A stretch of DNA of 64,000 bases from Kangsaoukella pontilimi (GTDB lineage Bacteria > Pseudomonadota > Alphaproteobacteria > Rhodobacterales > Rhodobacteraceae), in assembly GCF_009830125.1 (NCBI RefSeq), contig NZ_WUPT01000002.1, forward strand, positions 840,001-904,000, in the 5' to 3' direction. A model generated the notes under the pieces. The model was not told where the DNA came from and did no database searches. It saw only the letters and a list, made by a program, of their open reading frames with translations. The first letter of the stretch is position 1; each line of letters begins with the position of its first letter. Below, piece by piece: positions 48,045 through 56,894 of this stretch. Both the position numbers and the translations under genes were made by a program.

Positions 48045-48998
48045 TCAGCGCCCGCCGCGTCGCCGGCGCGGGACGCGGACATCGCGTTGACGTTCCCGGT
48101 GGACGATATAGGCGCCGGAGCCAAGGATGATCGCAACGCCGAGCCAGGTGAGCCCGTCCGGGAATTCCGAGAACACGAGGAACCCGGCAGCTGTCGCTCC
48201 GACGATTTCCAGATACTGGAACGGCGCCAGCGTCGTCGCCTCGGCATGGCGGAACGCCTCGGCAATCAGCACGAAGCTCGCTGCAGCGAAAGCCCCGCAG
48301 CCAAAGATCGCGCCCCAGGTCCATGCGGGCCGGGTCAGGGGAGCCAGTTCGACGACATCGGCGGCGCTGAGAGCGCACATGACTCCGGCCATGCCAAGCG
48401 CGGCATAGACCGTCGCCCCGCATTGCACCGTGAGACCAGAGCGTGTCGCGCAGGCACGGCGCAACACGATCATGTTGAGCGCATAGGCCGTGGCGGCGAC
48501 GAGCGGCAGCAGCGTCGCCAGACCGAACTCGGAAAAGCCCGGCCGGATCACGATCAGCGCGCCCACCAGCCCGACGCCCACGGCGGCGTAGCGGCGCGGC
48601 CCCGCGACCTCGCCCAGCAGCGGACCTGCCAGCAACGTCAGGATCAGCGGCTCAGCGAAGAAGATCGCGATGGCCGTTGCGATCGGCATCACCGAGAACG
48701 CCGTCACGAGGCTCGTCAGCGTGATCATGACCAGCAGCCCGGAGAGTGCGACGACGGGCGAAAACATCGCGCCGCGCAGCCTGTGGCGCAGCAGGACCAC
48801 GATCGGCAGCAGGCAGAACCCTTGGGCCAGCAAGCGCCACATCGTCACTTCGACGGGCCCCATGACGCCAGTCAGGATTTTGGCAAAGGTATCGCCGACC
48901 GGAAGCACTAGCATGGCAAGGGCCATGAAGACCATGCCGGTGTTCGTGGTCGACCAGACGGGCGCGGCGGCGCGGTTCAAGATCAGAGCCTGGCTCAT
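48045..48998 (-). CDS. EamA/DMT-family transporter
   Basis: A 317-aa protein with ten predicted helices; two EamA repeats (FMALAMLVLPVGDTFAKILT ... SALSGLLVMITLTSLVTAFSVMPIATAIAIFFAEPLI; AATAYALNMIVLRRA ... FVLIAEAFRHAEATTLAPFQYLEI). Exports a small metabolite. Convergent with the TauE/SafE gene, 35 bases apart. Confidence 0.88.
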   Translation of the reverse strand: MSQALILNRAAAPVWSTTNTGMVFMALAMLVLPVGDTFAKILTGVMGPVEVTMWRLLAQGFCLLPIVVLLRHRLRGAMFSPVVALSGLLVMITLTSLVTAFSVMPIATAIAIFFAEPLILTLLAGPLLGEVAGPRRYAAVGVGLVGALIVIRPGFSEFGLATLLPLVAATAYALNMIVLRRACATRSGLTVQCGATVYAALGMAGVMCALSAADVVELAPLTRPAWTWGAIFGCGAFAAASFVLIAEAFRHAEATTLAPFQYLEIVGATAAGFLVFSEFPDGLTWLGVAIILGSGAYIVHRERQRDVRVPRRRRGGR

Positions 48999-49464
48999 GA
49001 CATCACCTCACAACGATGGCTCCGGCAGCGGACTGCAGGAGACACGTCCGGGCGTTCAGGACGGAATTCGAAAGATTAAAGGGGTGCAACCGCCGTGACG
49101 CCATCACGCCGATAACAGAGACCGGGTAATAAATCGGGGTGCGTCTGTCAACCGTACCTCTGAGACATAAGAAAGACCTGTCACGAATTGTGCTCTTGCA
49201 TGTAGGAACCGAAGTGAGGTCGAGATTTTCGCACCTGTTTTTCCCCTGAGGCCGGCGGTATCTGTACCCAATATCGCTGTTCTCTGGAATAGATGCCGTC
49301 ACACCCTTCCGGATTGCAGTTGTGCGACCGATCACGCGTTTCCCTGAGTGGGTCCTCTGTAGTCCTACGGATTTCAAAACTGCGCCACGTTGGTATGCTT
49401 GTCTCGAAGTCACGGTGCCAGAGGAGGCGTCGCGCGCAACGCAACCGCACAGGTGCCAGAGAGA
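48999..49464. other. Gap upstream of the sensor kinase
   Basis: Around 465 bases with no convincing gene. It contains GTAGTCCTACGGA at 49359-49371, nearly identical to a site before the DUF336 gene (51605-51617), so at least part of it is a regulatory region for the two-component system. Confidence 0.5.
49359..49371. promoter_or_regulatory. Putative response-regulator box 1
   Basis: GTAGTCCTACGGA lies 94 bases before the kinase gene. A copy with one change (GTAGTTCTACGGA) lies before the downstream DUF336 operon. The flanks are not similar, so the match is not due to duplication. Confidence 0.5.
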
Positions 49465-51003
49465 ATGCGAACAACACGACGACAAATCCTGCGCGGGCCC
49501 CTTGCCAGGGGGATCGCCTGGGCACTCGTTTGCGTGCTTGCGCTTGGGCTTCTCGCCGGTTTCGAGCGCAACGCGCGTCTGGCCGACCTGACGGCGGAGA
49601 GCGATCGCCTTCACGCGGTCGCCTCGCAACGCGTCGACCAGCATGACGCGCATCTGACGGCCCTGTCGGCCATTGCGGTGGCCGGAGCGGAGCCGCGTCC
49701 AGACCTCTTCCGCGAGGTCGCGGGCGCGATCATGCGGTTCTACCCCCGCATCATCGGCATTTCTCTCGTGCCGCTCGACGGGGCGGACGGCGTGATCGAG
49801 ATCAGGGTCCGCGAGGCCGATCTGCGGGCGCTCATCCGCGCGGCCGCTGACCGCTCGACAGGTGCCCCGGTGCTGGTACGCTATCCCTCCGATCGTCCGG
49901 CCTACCTGATTGTCAAACGAAGCCCGAATTCGCAGGCTGCGCGTTACGGGCTTGCCCTCGTGATCGACGCCGCGGCGCTGCTTGACGGGGATTCCGACTA
50001 TTGGACACGGGCCGAGGCGACACGCTGGCTGGCGCTTCCCGACGGGACCACGCTGATCGGTGCTCCCGGAGACGTGAACGCTCCGCAGTTCACCCGCCCC
50101 CTGTCGAGTGGCACGCAGCCGCTTGACCTGAAGACCGCGATCCGCATGACCCTTTCGGACATCCTGCCTCCGGGCCGGGTGGCTCTTGTCCTTGCCGTGA
50201 TCGCATTGGGCGCCATGGCGCTGCGCGTGATCGGCCGACAACGCGCCAAGGTCCGCGACGCGGAAGCGCGGGCTGAACTGAGCGGTCTCGAGACCCGTCT
50301 CAGCCATGCATCCCGGGTGAACGCGCTCGGCGAGATGGCCAGTGGCATGGCCCATGAACTGACCCAGCCTCTGACGGCGATCCTGGCGCAGGCCCAGGCG
50401 GCCCGGCACCTCGCCGCACGGGGCGATATCGACCGCGTCTCTGGGATCCTCGAGGAGGTTGTCGGGCAGACGCGGCGCGCCTCCGCGATCCTGGAGCGCC
50501 TGCGGACGTGGACGCGGCTGCGCGAACGCAATGCGGAACCCATCGACGTCAGGGACTGCATCGGCGTGGCGGAAAACCTGCTCGCGGGACAGGCCCGGGA
50601 GCTAGGCGTCCGCCTCACCCTGACGATGCCATCGAAGCCTCTGACGGTGGAGGGCGATCGTGTGGAGCTGGAGCAGGTGTTGTTCAACCTGATGCGCAAC
50701 GCGCTCGACGCGGTCGCCGAGAGTGCCGGGGCGCGGGAGGTTGCCGTCGAGGCGTCGCTCGACGGCGCTATGGCAGTGATCGACGTGAGCGACACCGGAC
50801 CCGGCATTCGGCCGGATGTGCGGGACCGGCTGTTCACCCCCTTCGTGACGACACGAGAGAACGGAACGGGCCTCGGCCTTGCGCTCAGCCAACGGCTGGT
50901 CGAGCGGGCCGGCGGCGATCTGACATTGCTTGAGGCTCGCGAGGGCGCCCGGTTCAGGGTCAGCCTGCCGCTGGCCCGCGCCGCCCGGGAGGCCGCGGAA
51001 TGA
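49465..51003 (+). CDS. Membrane sensor histidine kinase
   Basis: A 512-aa kinase: helix 1 near residues 16-34 (GIAWALVCVLALGLLAGF), an extracytoplasmic sensing domain of about 200 residues, helix 2 near 239-257, then the dimer-phosphoacceptor helix with H at MAHELTQPLTAIL (near 297), and the ATPase domain (N box NLMRNALDAV, DTGPGIRPD, GTGLGLALSQRL). ATG 49465 is chosen by the MRTTRRQ start and spacing. Pairs with the next gene, overlapped by ATGA. Confidence 0.88.
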   Translation: MRTTRRQILRGPLARGIAWALVCVLALGLLAGFERNARLADLTAESDRLHAVASQRVDQHDAHLTALSAIAVAGAEPRPDLFREVAGAIMRFYPRIIGISLVPLDGADGVIEIRVREADLRALIRAAADRSTGAPVLVRYPSDRPAYLIVKRSPNSQAARYGLALVIDAAALLDGDSDYWTRAEATRWLALPDGTTLIGAPGDVNAPQFTRPLSSGTQPLDLKTAIRMTLSDILPPGRVALVLAVIALGAMALRVIGRQRAKVRDAEARAELSGLETRLSHASRVNALGEMASGMAHELTQPLTAILAQAQAARHLAARGDIDRVSGILEEVVGQTRRASAILERLRTWTRLRERNAEPIDVRDCIGVAENLLAGQARELGVRLTLTMPSKPLTVEGDRVELEQVLFNLMRNALDAVAESAGAREVAVEASLDGAMAVIDVSDTGPGIRPDVRDRLFTPFVTTRENGTGLGLALSQRLVERAGGDLTLLEAREGARFRVSLPLARAAREAAE

Positions 51004-51608
51004 CCGCGCCGGTTTATCTTGTCGACGACGATGCGGCGGTCCGGGATGCGCTCTCGCTGCTTCTGTCGACCGTCGGGGTCGATGTCAGGGCCTTCGCAGG
51101 TCCCGAAGACTTCCTGTCGGCCTTGCCCAAACTCGCGCCCGGTTGTCTGATCCTAGATATCCGGATGCCGGCCATCTCGGGGTTGAAGCTGCAGGAACGC
51201 CTGACGGGAAGCGGCGTGGAATGGCCGACCGTCGTGATTTCGGGGCATGGCGATATCGAGGCCTGCCGAAAGGCGTTCCGCAATGGCGCCATCGACTTCC
51301 TGTCGAAACCGGTGGACGAGCAGGACCTCATCGACGCCATCCAGAAGGGACAGTCCGCGCTCGGCCGGGCCGCCGAAGCCGACGCCGAGCGCCGGGAAAC
51401 CATGGCGCTGCTGGCCGGGCTGACGCCGCGCGAGCGGGAAGTGCTGTCGCTCGTGGCGCGCGGCTTCGCGACCCGCGACATCGCCGCAGCGCTGGATGTC
51501 TCGCCCCGGACGGTGGAAAGCCATCGCGCGGCGATCGGGGCCAAGCTCGGCACGACCTCGCCGGCCGAGATGACGCGTCTGTGGATCGAGGCCGAGAGCG
51601 CTGCGTAG
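51000..51608 (+). CDS. FixJ/LuxR-type response regulator
   Basis: A 202-aa regulator: receiver domain (LVDDDAAVRDAL, phosphorylated D in LILDIRMP, SGHGDI, K in DFLSKPVD) and a LuxR HTH (LTPREREVLSLVARGFATRDIAAALDVSPRTVESHRAAI). It is encoded with its kinase. Likely ligand is the GTAG-YCTACGGA box found before the operon and after it. Confidence 0.92.
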   Translation: MTAPVYLVDDDAAVRDALSLLLSTVGVDVRAFAGPEDFLSALPKLAPGCLILDIRMPAISGLKLQERLTGSGVEWPTVVISGHGDIEACRKAFRNGAIDFLSKPVDEQDLIDAIQKGQSALGRAAEADAERRETMALLAGLTPREREVLSLVARGFATRDIAAALDVSPRTVESHRAAIGAKLGTTSPAEMTRLWIEAESAA

Positions 51609-51617
51609 TTCTACGGA
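51605..51617. promoter_or_regulatory. Putative response-regulator box 2
   Basis: GTAGTTCTACGGA spans the stop of the response regulator and leads into the 90-base gap before the DUF336 gene. It matches box 1 at 12 of 13 positions. Confidence 0.45.
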
Positions 51618-51697
51618 AGGATCGGGCCGGCCTACGAATGGGACGGGCTCCCGCGATGGCGTAGGTGTCTCCCCGTCACCCACAAAGGAGAACCGAC

Positions 51698-52180
51698 ATG
51701 CTCAGAACAACCGCTCTTCTCGCCGCTCTCGCCGCCCCTGTGGCGGCGCAGGCGCAGGATCTGCCTACCATCCCCTATCTGCCGCTCACCATGGCGAGCG
51801 ACGCTGCGAACGCGGCCCTCGAGGCCTGTGCCGCTGAAGGTCACAACGTCAGCGTCGCGATCGTCGCCCGCGACGGCAACACCAAGGTGCTTCTGAAGGC
51901 CGACACTTCCGGCCCGCACACCGCGTCGAGCGCGACCGGAAAGGCCTTCACCTCGGCCGGTCTCGGTCGGGACACGGCCGGGCTTGCCGACTTCATCTCC
52001 GGCAACACGGCGAACAACGGCCTGCGCGACATGGACCCGCGTCTCGTGATCCAGGCCGGCGGTCTGCCGATCCGGATCGGTGGCGCGCTCGTGGGCGGCA
52101 TCGGCGTCGGCGGCGCACCGTCGGGTGCGATCGACGCGGAGTGCGCCCGCGTGGGTCTCGACGCGATCGGCGCCGCGTAA
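51698..52180 (+). CDS. Secreted DUF336 (GlcG/HbpS-like) protein
   Basis: A 160-aa protein: signal peptide (TTALLAALAAPVAAQA) then a DUF336 domain (ASDAANAALEACAAEGHNVSVAIVARDGNTKVLLKAD, GGLPIRIGGALVGGIGVGGAPSGAIDAECA). HbpS-type members bind haem or small cofactors outside the cell. A preceding regulator box and GGAGA ribosome site suggest control by the neighbouring two-component system. Confidence 0.87.
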   Translation: MLRTTALLAALAAPVAAQAQDLPTIPYLPLTMASDAANAALEACAAEGHNVSVAIVARDGNTKVLLKADTSGPHTASSATGKAFTSAGLGRDTAGLADFISGNTANNGLRDMDPRLVIQAGGLPIRIGGALVGGIGVGGAPSGAIDAECARVGLDAIGAA

Positions 52181-52245
52181 CACCAACGGGGGCCGCGCGT
52201 GCGGCGCGGCCCCGTCCTCACGAACACCCCAAGAAAGGTAGACCC

Positions 52246-52920
52246 ATGCGCCGTCTTTCCCTGATTGCCCTTTTCATCGCCCTTGCCGGCCCGGTCGCGG
52301 CGCAAACCGCCCCCTCCGCAAGCGAAGTCGCGGCCTATGACGGTCTCTTCCGCGCCGCCCATGAGGGCGATGTCGCCGGGATTGAACGAATGGTCGCACA
52401 AGGTGCTGACGTCGATGCCCGTGACTCCAGGGGCCGGACGCCGGTGCATGTGGCGGCCTTCGCCTCCGAGGACGACGCGCTGCGCGCCCTGGCTGAGGCC
52501 GGAGCCGACATGAACGCCCTCGAACACCGGGCCTACGACGTCGTGACGATCGCCGCCGTCGCGGATGATCCCGAGCTGATGTCGCTCGCCATCGAACTGG
52601 GCAACGATCCGGGCCTCGTGACGAGCCCCTATCTCGGCACCGCGCTGATCGCCGCGGCCCATCTCGGTCATGCCGAGGTGGTGCGGCGTCTGATTGATGC
52701 GGGCGCGCCGCTCGATCACATCAACAACCTGCACTGGACGGCGGTGATGGAAGCCGTGGTTCTGGGCGATGGCGGCGCCGATCACCAGGCCGTGCTCGAC
52801 GCACTTCTCTCCGCCGGAGCCGACCGAACCCTTGCCGACCGCGATGGCGTCACACCGCTTCAGCACGCCGAGGCGCGTGGATATAACGAGATGGCCGAAC
52901 GGCTGAGGGCTCCAGATTGA
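52246..52920 (+). CDS. Periplasmic ankyrin-repeat protein
   Basis: A 224-aa protein: signal peptide (LSLIALFIALAGPVAAQ), then at least four ankyrin repeats (FRAAHEGDVAGIERMVAQGADVDARDSRGRTPVHVAAFASEDDALRALAEAGAD, and similar to residue 220). A binding scaffold in the periplasm; probably co-regulated with the DUF336 gene 66 bases upstream. Confidence 0.85.
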   Translation: MRRLSLIALFIALAGPVAAQTAPSASEVAAYDGLFRAAHEGDVAGIERMVAQGADVDARDSRGRTPVHVAAFASEDDALRALAEAGADMNALEHRAYDVVTIAAVADDPELMSLAIELGNDPGLVTSPYLGTALIAAAHLGHAEVVRRLIDAGAPLDHINNLHWTAVMEAVVLGDGGADHQAVLDALLSAGADRTLADRDGVTPLQHAEARGYNEMAERLRAPD

Positions 52921-53532
52921 CATCTTCTGATTTCTCGGACTTACCATCTGTTTTTCTTGCCCCATTTACGAAAAGCGGGCAGGAAAGCGGCACTGGTCTG
53001 TGATGGCGGCGCTACAACTACTGCTGTCACCAAGGCCGCGTGGCAGGCCAATCGCAAGTCTGCGCCTGCCCTCCTCAGATCGGCGTGCTTGCGACCGAGC
53101 ACGATGAGTGACGTCACATGTAACCAGCAGAGCGCCTGCGCCAGAACAGCGTCGGCCAGAAACAGCGCGAACCACTGGTCACGCAGACAGCTATCCAACG
53201 TGGCTTCCAGAGCCTTACCAGCTCGGGCCACCGGGGTGCACCGGCCGGCGTCTAGACACGACGCAATCTGGTCCGTCTCCATCTGGGGCAGCGCGCGTTG
53301 CAACCATCCAACCGTCACCGGACGCTCGGCGGCCCGTTCCGGTCGTCCTTGATACCTCCCGCAGACCTGCGTCAGGTTGGCTGAGTTTGATGCTCATGCC
53401 TGAGCGCTTCAACGCGAGATCGTACCCTTCTTCGGGAGACTTCGTAATCAGGGTTGGAAGCCATTTCGACATGAGATGTCCTTTCATCATTTTGAAATGT
53501 GAAGGAGGGAATGCTCAAGCGCCTGTAGGCAT
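52921..53532 (-). pseudogene. DUF1403 remnant and scrambled frames
   Basis: A minus-strand frame (52941-53318) reads LPQMETDQIASCLDAGRCTPVARA and LFLADAVLAQALCW then RRAGADLRLACHAALVTA, close to my memory of the middle of DUF1403 proteins, but with both ends lost. A second minus frame (53472 downward), MSKWLPTLITKSPEEGYDLALKRSGM, has a GAAAGGA ribosome site but merges into non-coding sequence. The perfect palindrome CATTT-TG-AAATG is at 53488-53499 before it. The region looks like degraded genes. Confidence 0.5.
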
Positions 53533-53946
53533 TCACGGAAGGATAATATCGGCAAGTGTCGAGCGATTAAGATCAGCAAGGAACACCGTTTCGGCTGAGC
53601 GCAAACGAGCTTTTAACCGGCACCGACCGTGAAGTGAGCAAGTGTTTGTCTCTGGCTGGAAACACTCGACGAGGGGCTGATCTTCTTCAAGCAGGCGCAC
53701 CACATCACCCAAACGGATTTCTTGCGCGGGCCTTGCCAGTATCGCGCCGCCACCGCCGCCTCTGCGCGTTTCGACGACACCGGCTGACGACAACCGCTGC
53801 ATGATCTTGCTCAGGTGATTGCGGGACAGACCGAACTCATCGGCCATCTCGGCCGTGGAGTGGGCGCGGTCCGGCGCACCAGCCATGCGCATCAGCATGC
53901 GAAGGCCGTAATCCGTAAAAGATGTGAGACGCAAAGGGCTCTCCAC
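53533..53946 (-). CDS. nsrR: NsrR-type Rrf2 regulator
   Basis: A 137-aa Rrf2-family repressor. A winged HTH (LRLTSFTDYGLRMLMRMAG, GLSRNHLSKIMQRLSSAGVVETRRGGGGG) is followed by three Cys for an iron-sulfur cluster (ECFQPETNTCSLHGRCRLKARL). NsrR senses nitric oxide; loss of the cluster releases DNA. It is divergent from the NO genes with a palindrome between. Confidence 0.85.
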   Translation of the reverse strand: MESPLRLTSFTDYGLRMLMRMAGAPDRAHSTAEMADEFGLSRNHLSKIMQRLSSAGVVETRRGGGGGAILARPAQEIRLGDVVRLLEEDQPLVECFQPETNTCSLHGRCRLKARLRSAETVFLADLNRSTLADIILP

Positions 53947-53956
53947 TACATGAATA

Positions 53957-53971
53957 GGTATTTACAATACC
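53957..53971. promoter_or_regulatory. Inverted repeat in the nsrR-globin divergent promoter
   Basis: GGTATT-TAC-AATACC is a perfect 6-3-6 repeat 10 bases upstream of nsrR and 50 bases upstream of the globin. A likely NsrR operator for both. Confidence 0.6.
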
Positions 53972-54022
53972 CATTAGCAGGTCTACCTCTTGGTGCAACG
54001 GAAAAACCCTCAGGACGCCAGA

Positions 54023-54484
54023 ATGGTCGGCATGCAATCAGAACAACCGCGCATTTCATCAGCACGACCCGAGATGACCCGCGCGATCATGGACAAGACC
54101 GGCCTCGATCAAGGGATGCTGACGGATTTGGTACATCGATTTTACGGTAAGGTTCGCGCAGACAGTGTTCTCGGACCGATCTTCGCAAGCCGCATCACCG
54201 ACTGGGAGCCACATCTTGCGCGGATGATAGCCTTTTGGTCGTCCGTCGCGTTGATGACAGGGCAGTATCACGGTGCACCAGTGCCAGCGCATGCGCATCT
54301 GCCGGTATCACGGTCGCATTTCGACCGTTGGCTGAGCCTGTTTCGCGAGACCGCCTATGAGACCTGCCCACCTGCCGGTGCCGCGCATGTGATGATCCGC
54401 GCCGAGCGGATTGCACACTCTTTGCATATGGCCGTGGAGGACACGGCTCGCGCCAACTCAAAAACCGTTCCTAACTTACGCTGA
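54023..54484 (+). CDS. Group III truncated haemoglobin
   Basis: A 153-aa globin: LTDLVHRFYGKVRADSVLGPIFASRI, WEPHLARMIAFWSSVALMTGQYHGAPVPAHAHLPVSRSHFDRWLSLFRETA with the proximal His and the aromatic heme pocket. Truncated globins detoxify NO or O2. ATG 54023 follows AGGA; divergent from nsrR. Confidence 0.9.
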   Translation: MVGMQSEQPRISSARPEMTRAIMDKTGLDQGMLTDLVHRFYGKVRADSVLGPIFASRITDWEPHLARMIAFWSSVALMTGQYHGAPVPAHAHLPVSRSHFDRWLSLFRETAYETCPPAGAAHVMIRAERIAHSLHMAVEDTARANSKTVPNLR

Positions 54485-54499
54485 AGAAAGGATGCTGCA

Positions 54500-54973
54500 A
54501 TGCCTGATACAAGCCCGCCACAAGATCCTGCTGAGCTGACCCGGTACATCGAAACGCGTTATCATGAGCGGCACCGTGAACAGCTGCCCCTGCTTGCCCA
54601 GATGGCCGAACGGGTCGAAACGGTGCATTTCGGTGATGATGATGTGCCGGAGGGTTTGTCCAACCTGTTAGAGCGGATGATCGGCGATATGGAAGTGCAT
54701 ATGAAAAAAGAGGAACTGATCCTCTTCCCCGCCATCCGCAAGGGGGGGATGCCCGGCATCGAAAACCCGATTGCGGTCATGCGTGCTGATCACGACAATC
54801 ACGCCACCGAAATTGCCGATATCCGCCGTCTGACCTGCAATTTGACCTTGCCGGCGGGGGCCTGCGGCACCTGGACTGCGCTTTACACCGGACTGGCAGA
54901 GTTCCTCGGCGACCTGGAGGAGCATATGCGCCTGGAAAACGATGTCTTGTTCCCACAGTTCGAGCCGGCTTGA
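54500..54973 (+). CDS. Hemerythrin/YtfE-like di-iron protein
   Basis: A 157-aa hemerythrin-domain protein: IETRYHERHREQLP, GDMEVHMKKEELILFPAI, RADHDNHATEIADIRRLT and EEHMRLENDVLFPQF give the His and Glu ligands. RIC/YtfE repairs NO-damaged iron-sulfur clusters. The usual N-terminal ScdA domain is missing, which gives about 60 residues less than YtfE. Confidence 0.88.
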   Translation: MPDTSPPQDPAELTRYIETRYHERHREQLPLLAQMAERVETVHFGDDDVPEGLSNLLERMIGDMEVHMKKEELILFPAIRKGGMPGIENPIAVMRADHDNHATEIADIRRLTCNLTLPAGACGTWTALYTGLAEFLGDLEEHMRLENDVLFPQFEPA

Positions 54974-54986
54974 GGGCGCTCGCGAA

Positions 54987-55682
54987 ATGGGGATCACAGA
55001 CACTGGAAGCCGTTTCGCCTCGCCGCCGTGCCTCGCGGGCGAGATCGCGCCAGACTATTTTGATCCGATGGCGGTGGATCCCGAACAGGCGCGGGACGTG
55101 GCGCGATGGCGAGCGTCGGAACGTACGCGACTGCGCGCGGAGCGCCAAGCGCTCAGCGTCAGGGGCCGTGCAGCCGTGGGAAGGGCGCTAGCCGAGCATC
55201 TGCGAGAGCTGTTGTTCACGCGCTTTGACAGGGCGCAGGGCAGGGTGGTCTCGGCGTATTGGCCAATCAAGGGAGAGCCCGATCTGCGACCGCTGATGGC
55301 CGATCTGCACGCGGCAGGTGTCACACTTGCTTTGCCATTGGTCGAACACAGGGCCGCGCCGCTTGTTTTTCGCCGCTGGACCCCCGACACAATCATGGTG
55401 CTGGGGAGTTGGAACATTCCCGTCCCGCCGCCCGAGGCAGATGCGCTGACGCCCGACATAACGCTGGCGCCATTGGTGGGCTGGGATAGCCAGGGCTGCA
55501 GACTTGGCTATGGGGGTGGCTATTTCGACAGAACGCTGGCCGCATTGACGCCACGGCCGTTTACCATCGGAATAGGGTTTCACTCCGCCTACCTGACAAC
55601 GATTTTCCCACAGCCTCACGATATTCCCTTGGACGTCATCCTGACCCAAGAGGGCGTGCAAGTTTCCCGGCAAACACCATGA
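54987..55682 (+). CDS. 5-formyltetrahydrofolate cyclo-ligase family protein
   Basis: A 231-aa protein: VSAYWPIKGEPDLRPLMADLHAAG, PLVEHRAAPLVFRRW, and LVGWDSQGCRLGYGGGYFDRTLAALTPRP. These match FthF (MthFS). Cyclo-ligases salvage 5-formyl-THF. Position between hemerythrin and nnrS suggests co-expression under NO. ATG 54987 is taken because earlier starts lie in the previous gene. Confidence 0.85.
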   Translation: MGITDTGSRFASPPCLAGEIAPDYFDPMAVDPEQARDVARWRASERTRLRAERQALSVRGRAAVGRALAEHLRELLFTRFDRAQGRVVSAYWPIKGEPDLRPLMADLHAAGVTLALPLVEHRAAPLVFRRWTPDTIMVLGSWNIPVPPPEADALTPDITLAPLVGWDSQGCRLGYGGGYFDRTLAALTPRPFTIGIGFHSAYLTTIFPQPHDIPLDVILTQEGVQVSRQTP

Positions 55683-56890
55683 GCTCCACGGCTGAGCAAA
55701 TGCGCGCTTGGCGCGGCCCGGCACTGCTCACATTCGGCTTTCGCCCCTTTTTCCTCGGGGCTGCGGTCTGGGCCGTGCTGATCATGGCGCTCTGGGTGCC
55801 AATGCTGTCCGGGGCGCTGACAGTGCCAACGGCATTCGACCCGGTGTCATGGCATGCGCATGAATTCCTGTTCGGGTATCTCTCGGCCGTCGTTGCGGGA
55901 TTCCTGCTGACGGCGGTGCCGAACTGGACCGGGCGGCTGCCGATTGTCGGCTGGCCGTTGGGCGGGCTGGCTGCGCTTTGGGTGGCAGGGCGCGTTGCCG
56001 TAGGGCTGTCGCTGCTGCTGCCGCCTCTTGTGGTCGCCGTCGTCGACCTCGCGATGCCGGTTGCCCTTGGCCTGATGATCGCGCGCGAGATTGTCGTGGG
56101 CAAAAATTGGAGGAACCTTCTCGTTCTTGGCATGCTGGCTGTGTTCACGCTCGCCAATGCGTTGTTTCATTGGGAGGCCGCGACTGGCTCCTATGCCGCG
56201 CAAGGCTATGGCTTGCGCCTGGGGCTTGGCGCTGGCGTGATGATGATCGCCGTTATTGGCGGGCGGATTGTGCCGTCTTTCACGCGCAATTGGCTGGTCA
56301 AACGTGGCGATGGACAATTGCCGACACCGCCAATGCAGAAACTCGACAAGGGCGCCCTGCTGCTGCTTCTGGCGGCGCTTCTGATCTGGGTCGCCTTTCC
56401 GGATCACTCGGTCGCGGGTCTCGCGCTTCTTCTGGCGGGCATTGCGCATGCTGTCCGGCTAGCACGGTGGGCCGGGCATCGCACGGGACCCGAACCGCTG
56501 GTTGCCGTTCTGCACGTCGCCTATGCCCTTGTGCCTCTGGGGGCACTCGCCATCGCCGCAGAAACTCTCCGGCCAGATCTCTTCGGGGCGGCAGCGGCAC
56601 AGCATATTTGGATGGCCGGGGCGATCGGGCTGATGACGATGGCCGTGATGACCCGTGCCACGCTGGGGCATACTGGCCAGCCGCTGACGGCCGGGATCGG
56701 AACGATTGGTATCTATGTCGCTGTGATCGTGGCGGTTCTGGCCCGGGTGAGTGCAGGGGTCTGGCCGTCCGAGGCGGACAGGCTGCACCTGCTCGCGGGC
56801 CTTGGCTGGATCACGGGCTTCGGCGCGTTCGTCATGATCTATGGACCACTCCTGCTGCGATTGCCTCCAGACAAGCAGCGCAGAGGGTAA
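55679..56890 (+). CDS. nnrS: NnrS family membrane protein
   Basis: A 403-aa, 12-helix protein with FGFRPFFLGAAVWAVLIMALWVPML, SWHAHEFLFGYLSAVVAGFLLTAVPNWTG and RIVPSFTRNWL, the NnrS signature with His residues. NnrS is a heme/copper protein lowering NO stress in denitrifiers. Overlaps fthF by ATGA. Confidence 0.92.
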   Translation: MSSTAEQMRAWRGPALLTFGFRPFFLGAAVWAVLIMALWVPMLSGALTVPTAFDPVSWHAHEFLFGYLSAVVAGFLLTAVPNWTGRLPIVGWPLGGLAALWVAGRVAVGLSLLLPPLVVAVVDLAMPVALGLMIAREIVVGKNWRNLLVLGMLAVFTLANALFHWEAATGSYAAQGYGLRLGLGAGVMMIAVIGGRIVPSFTRNWLVKRGDGQLPTPPMQKLDKGALLLLLAALLIWVAFPDHSVAGLALLLAGIAHAVRLARWAGHRTGPEPLVAVLHVAYALVPLGALAIAAETLRPDLFGAAAAQHIWMAGAIGLMTMAVMTRATLGHTGQPLTAGIGTIGIYVAVIVAVLARVSAGVWPSEADRLHLLAGLGWITGFGAFVMIYGPLLLRLPPDKQRRG

Positions 56891-56894
56891 GGAT

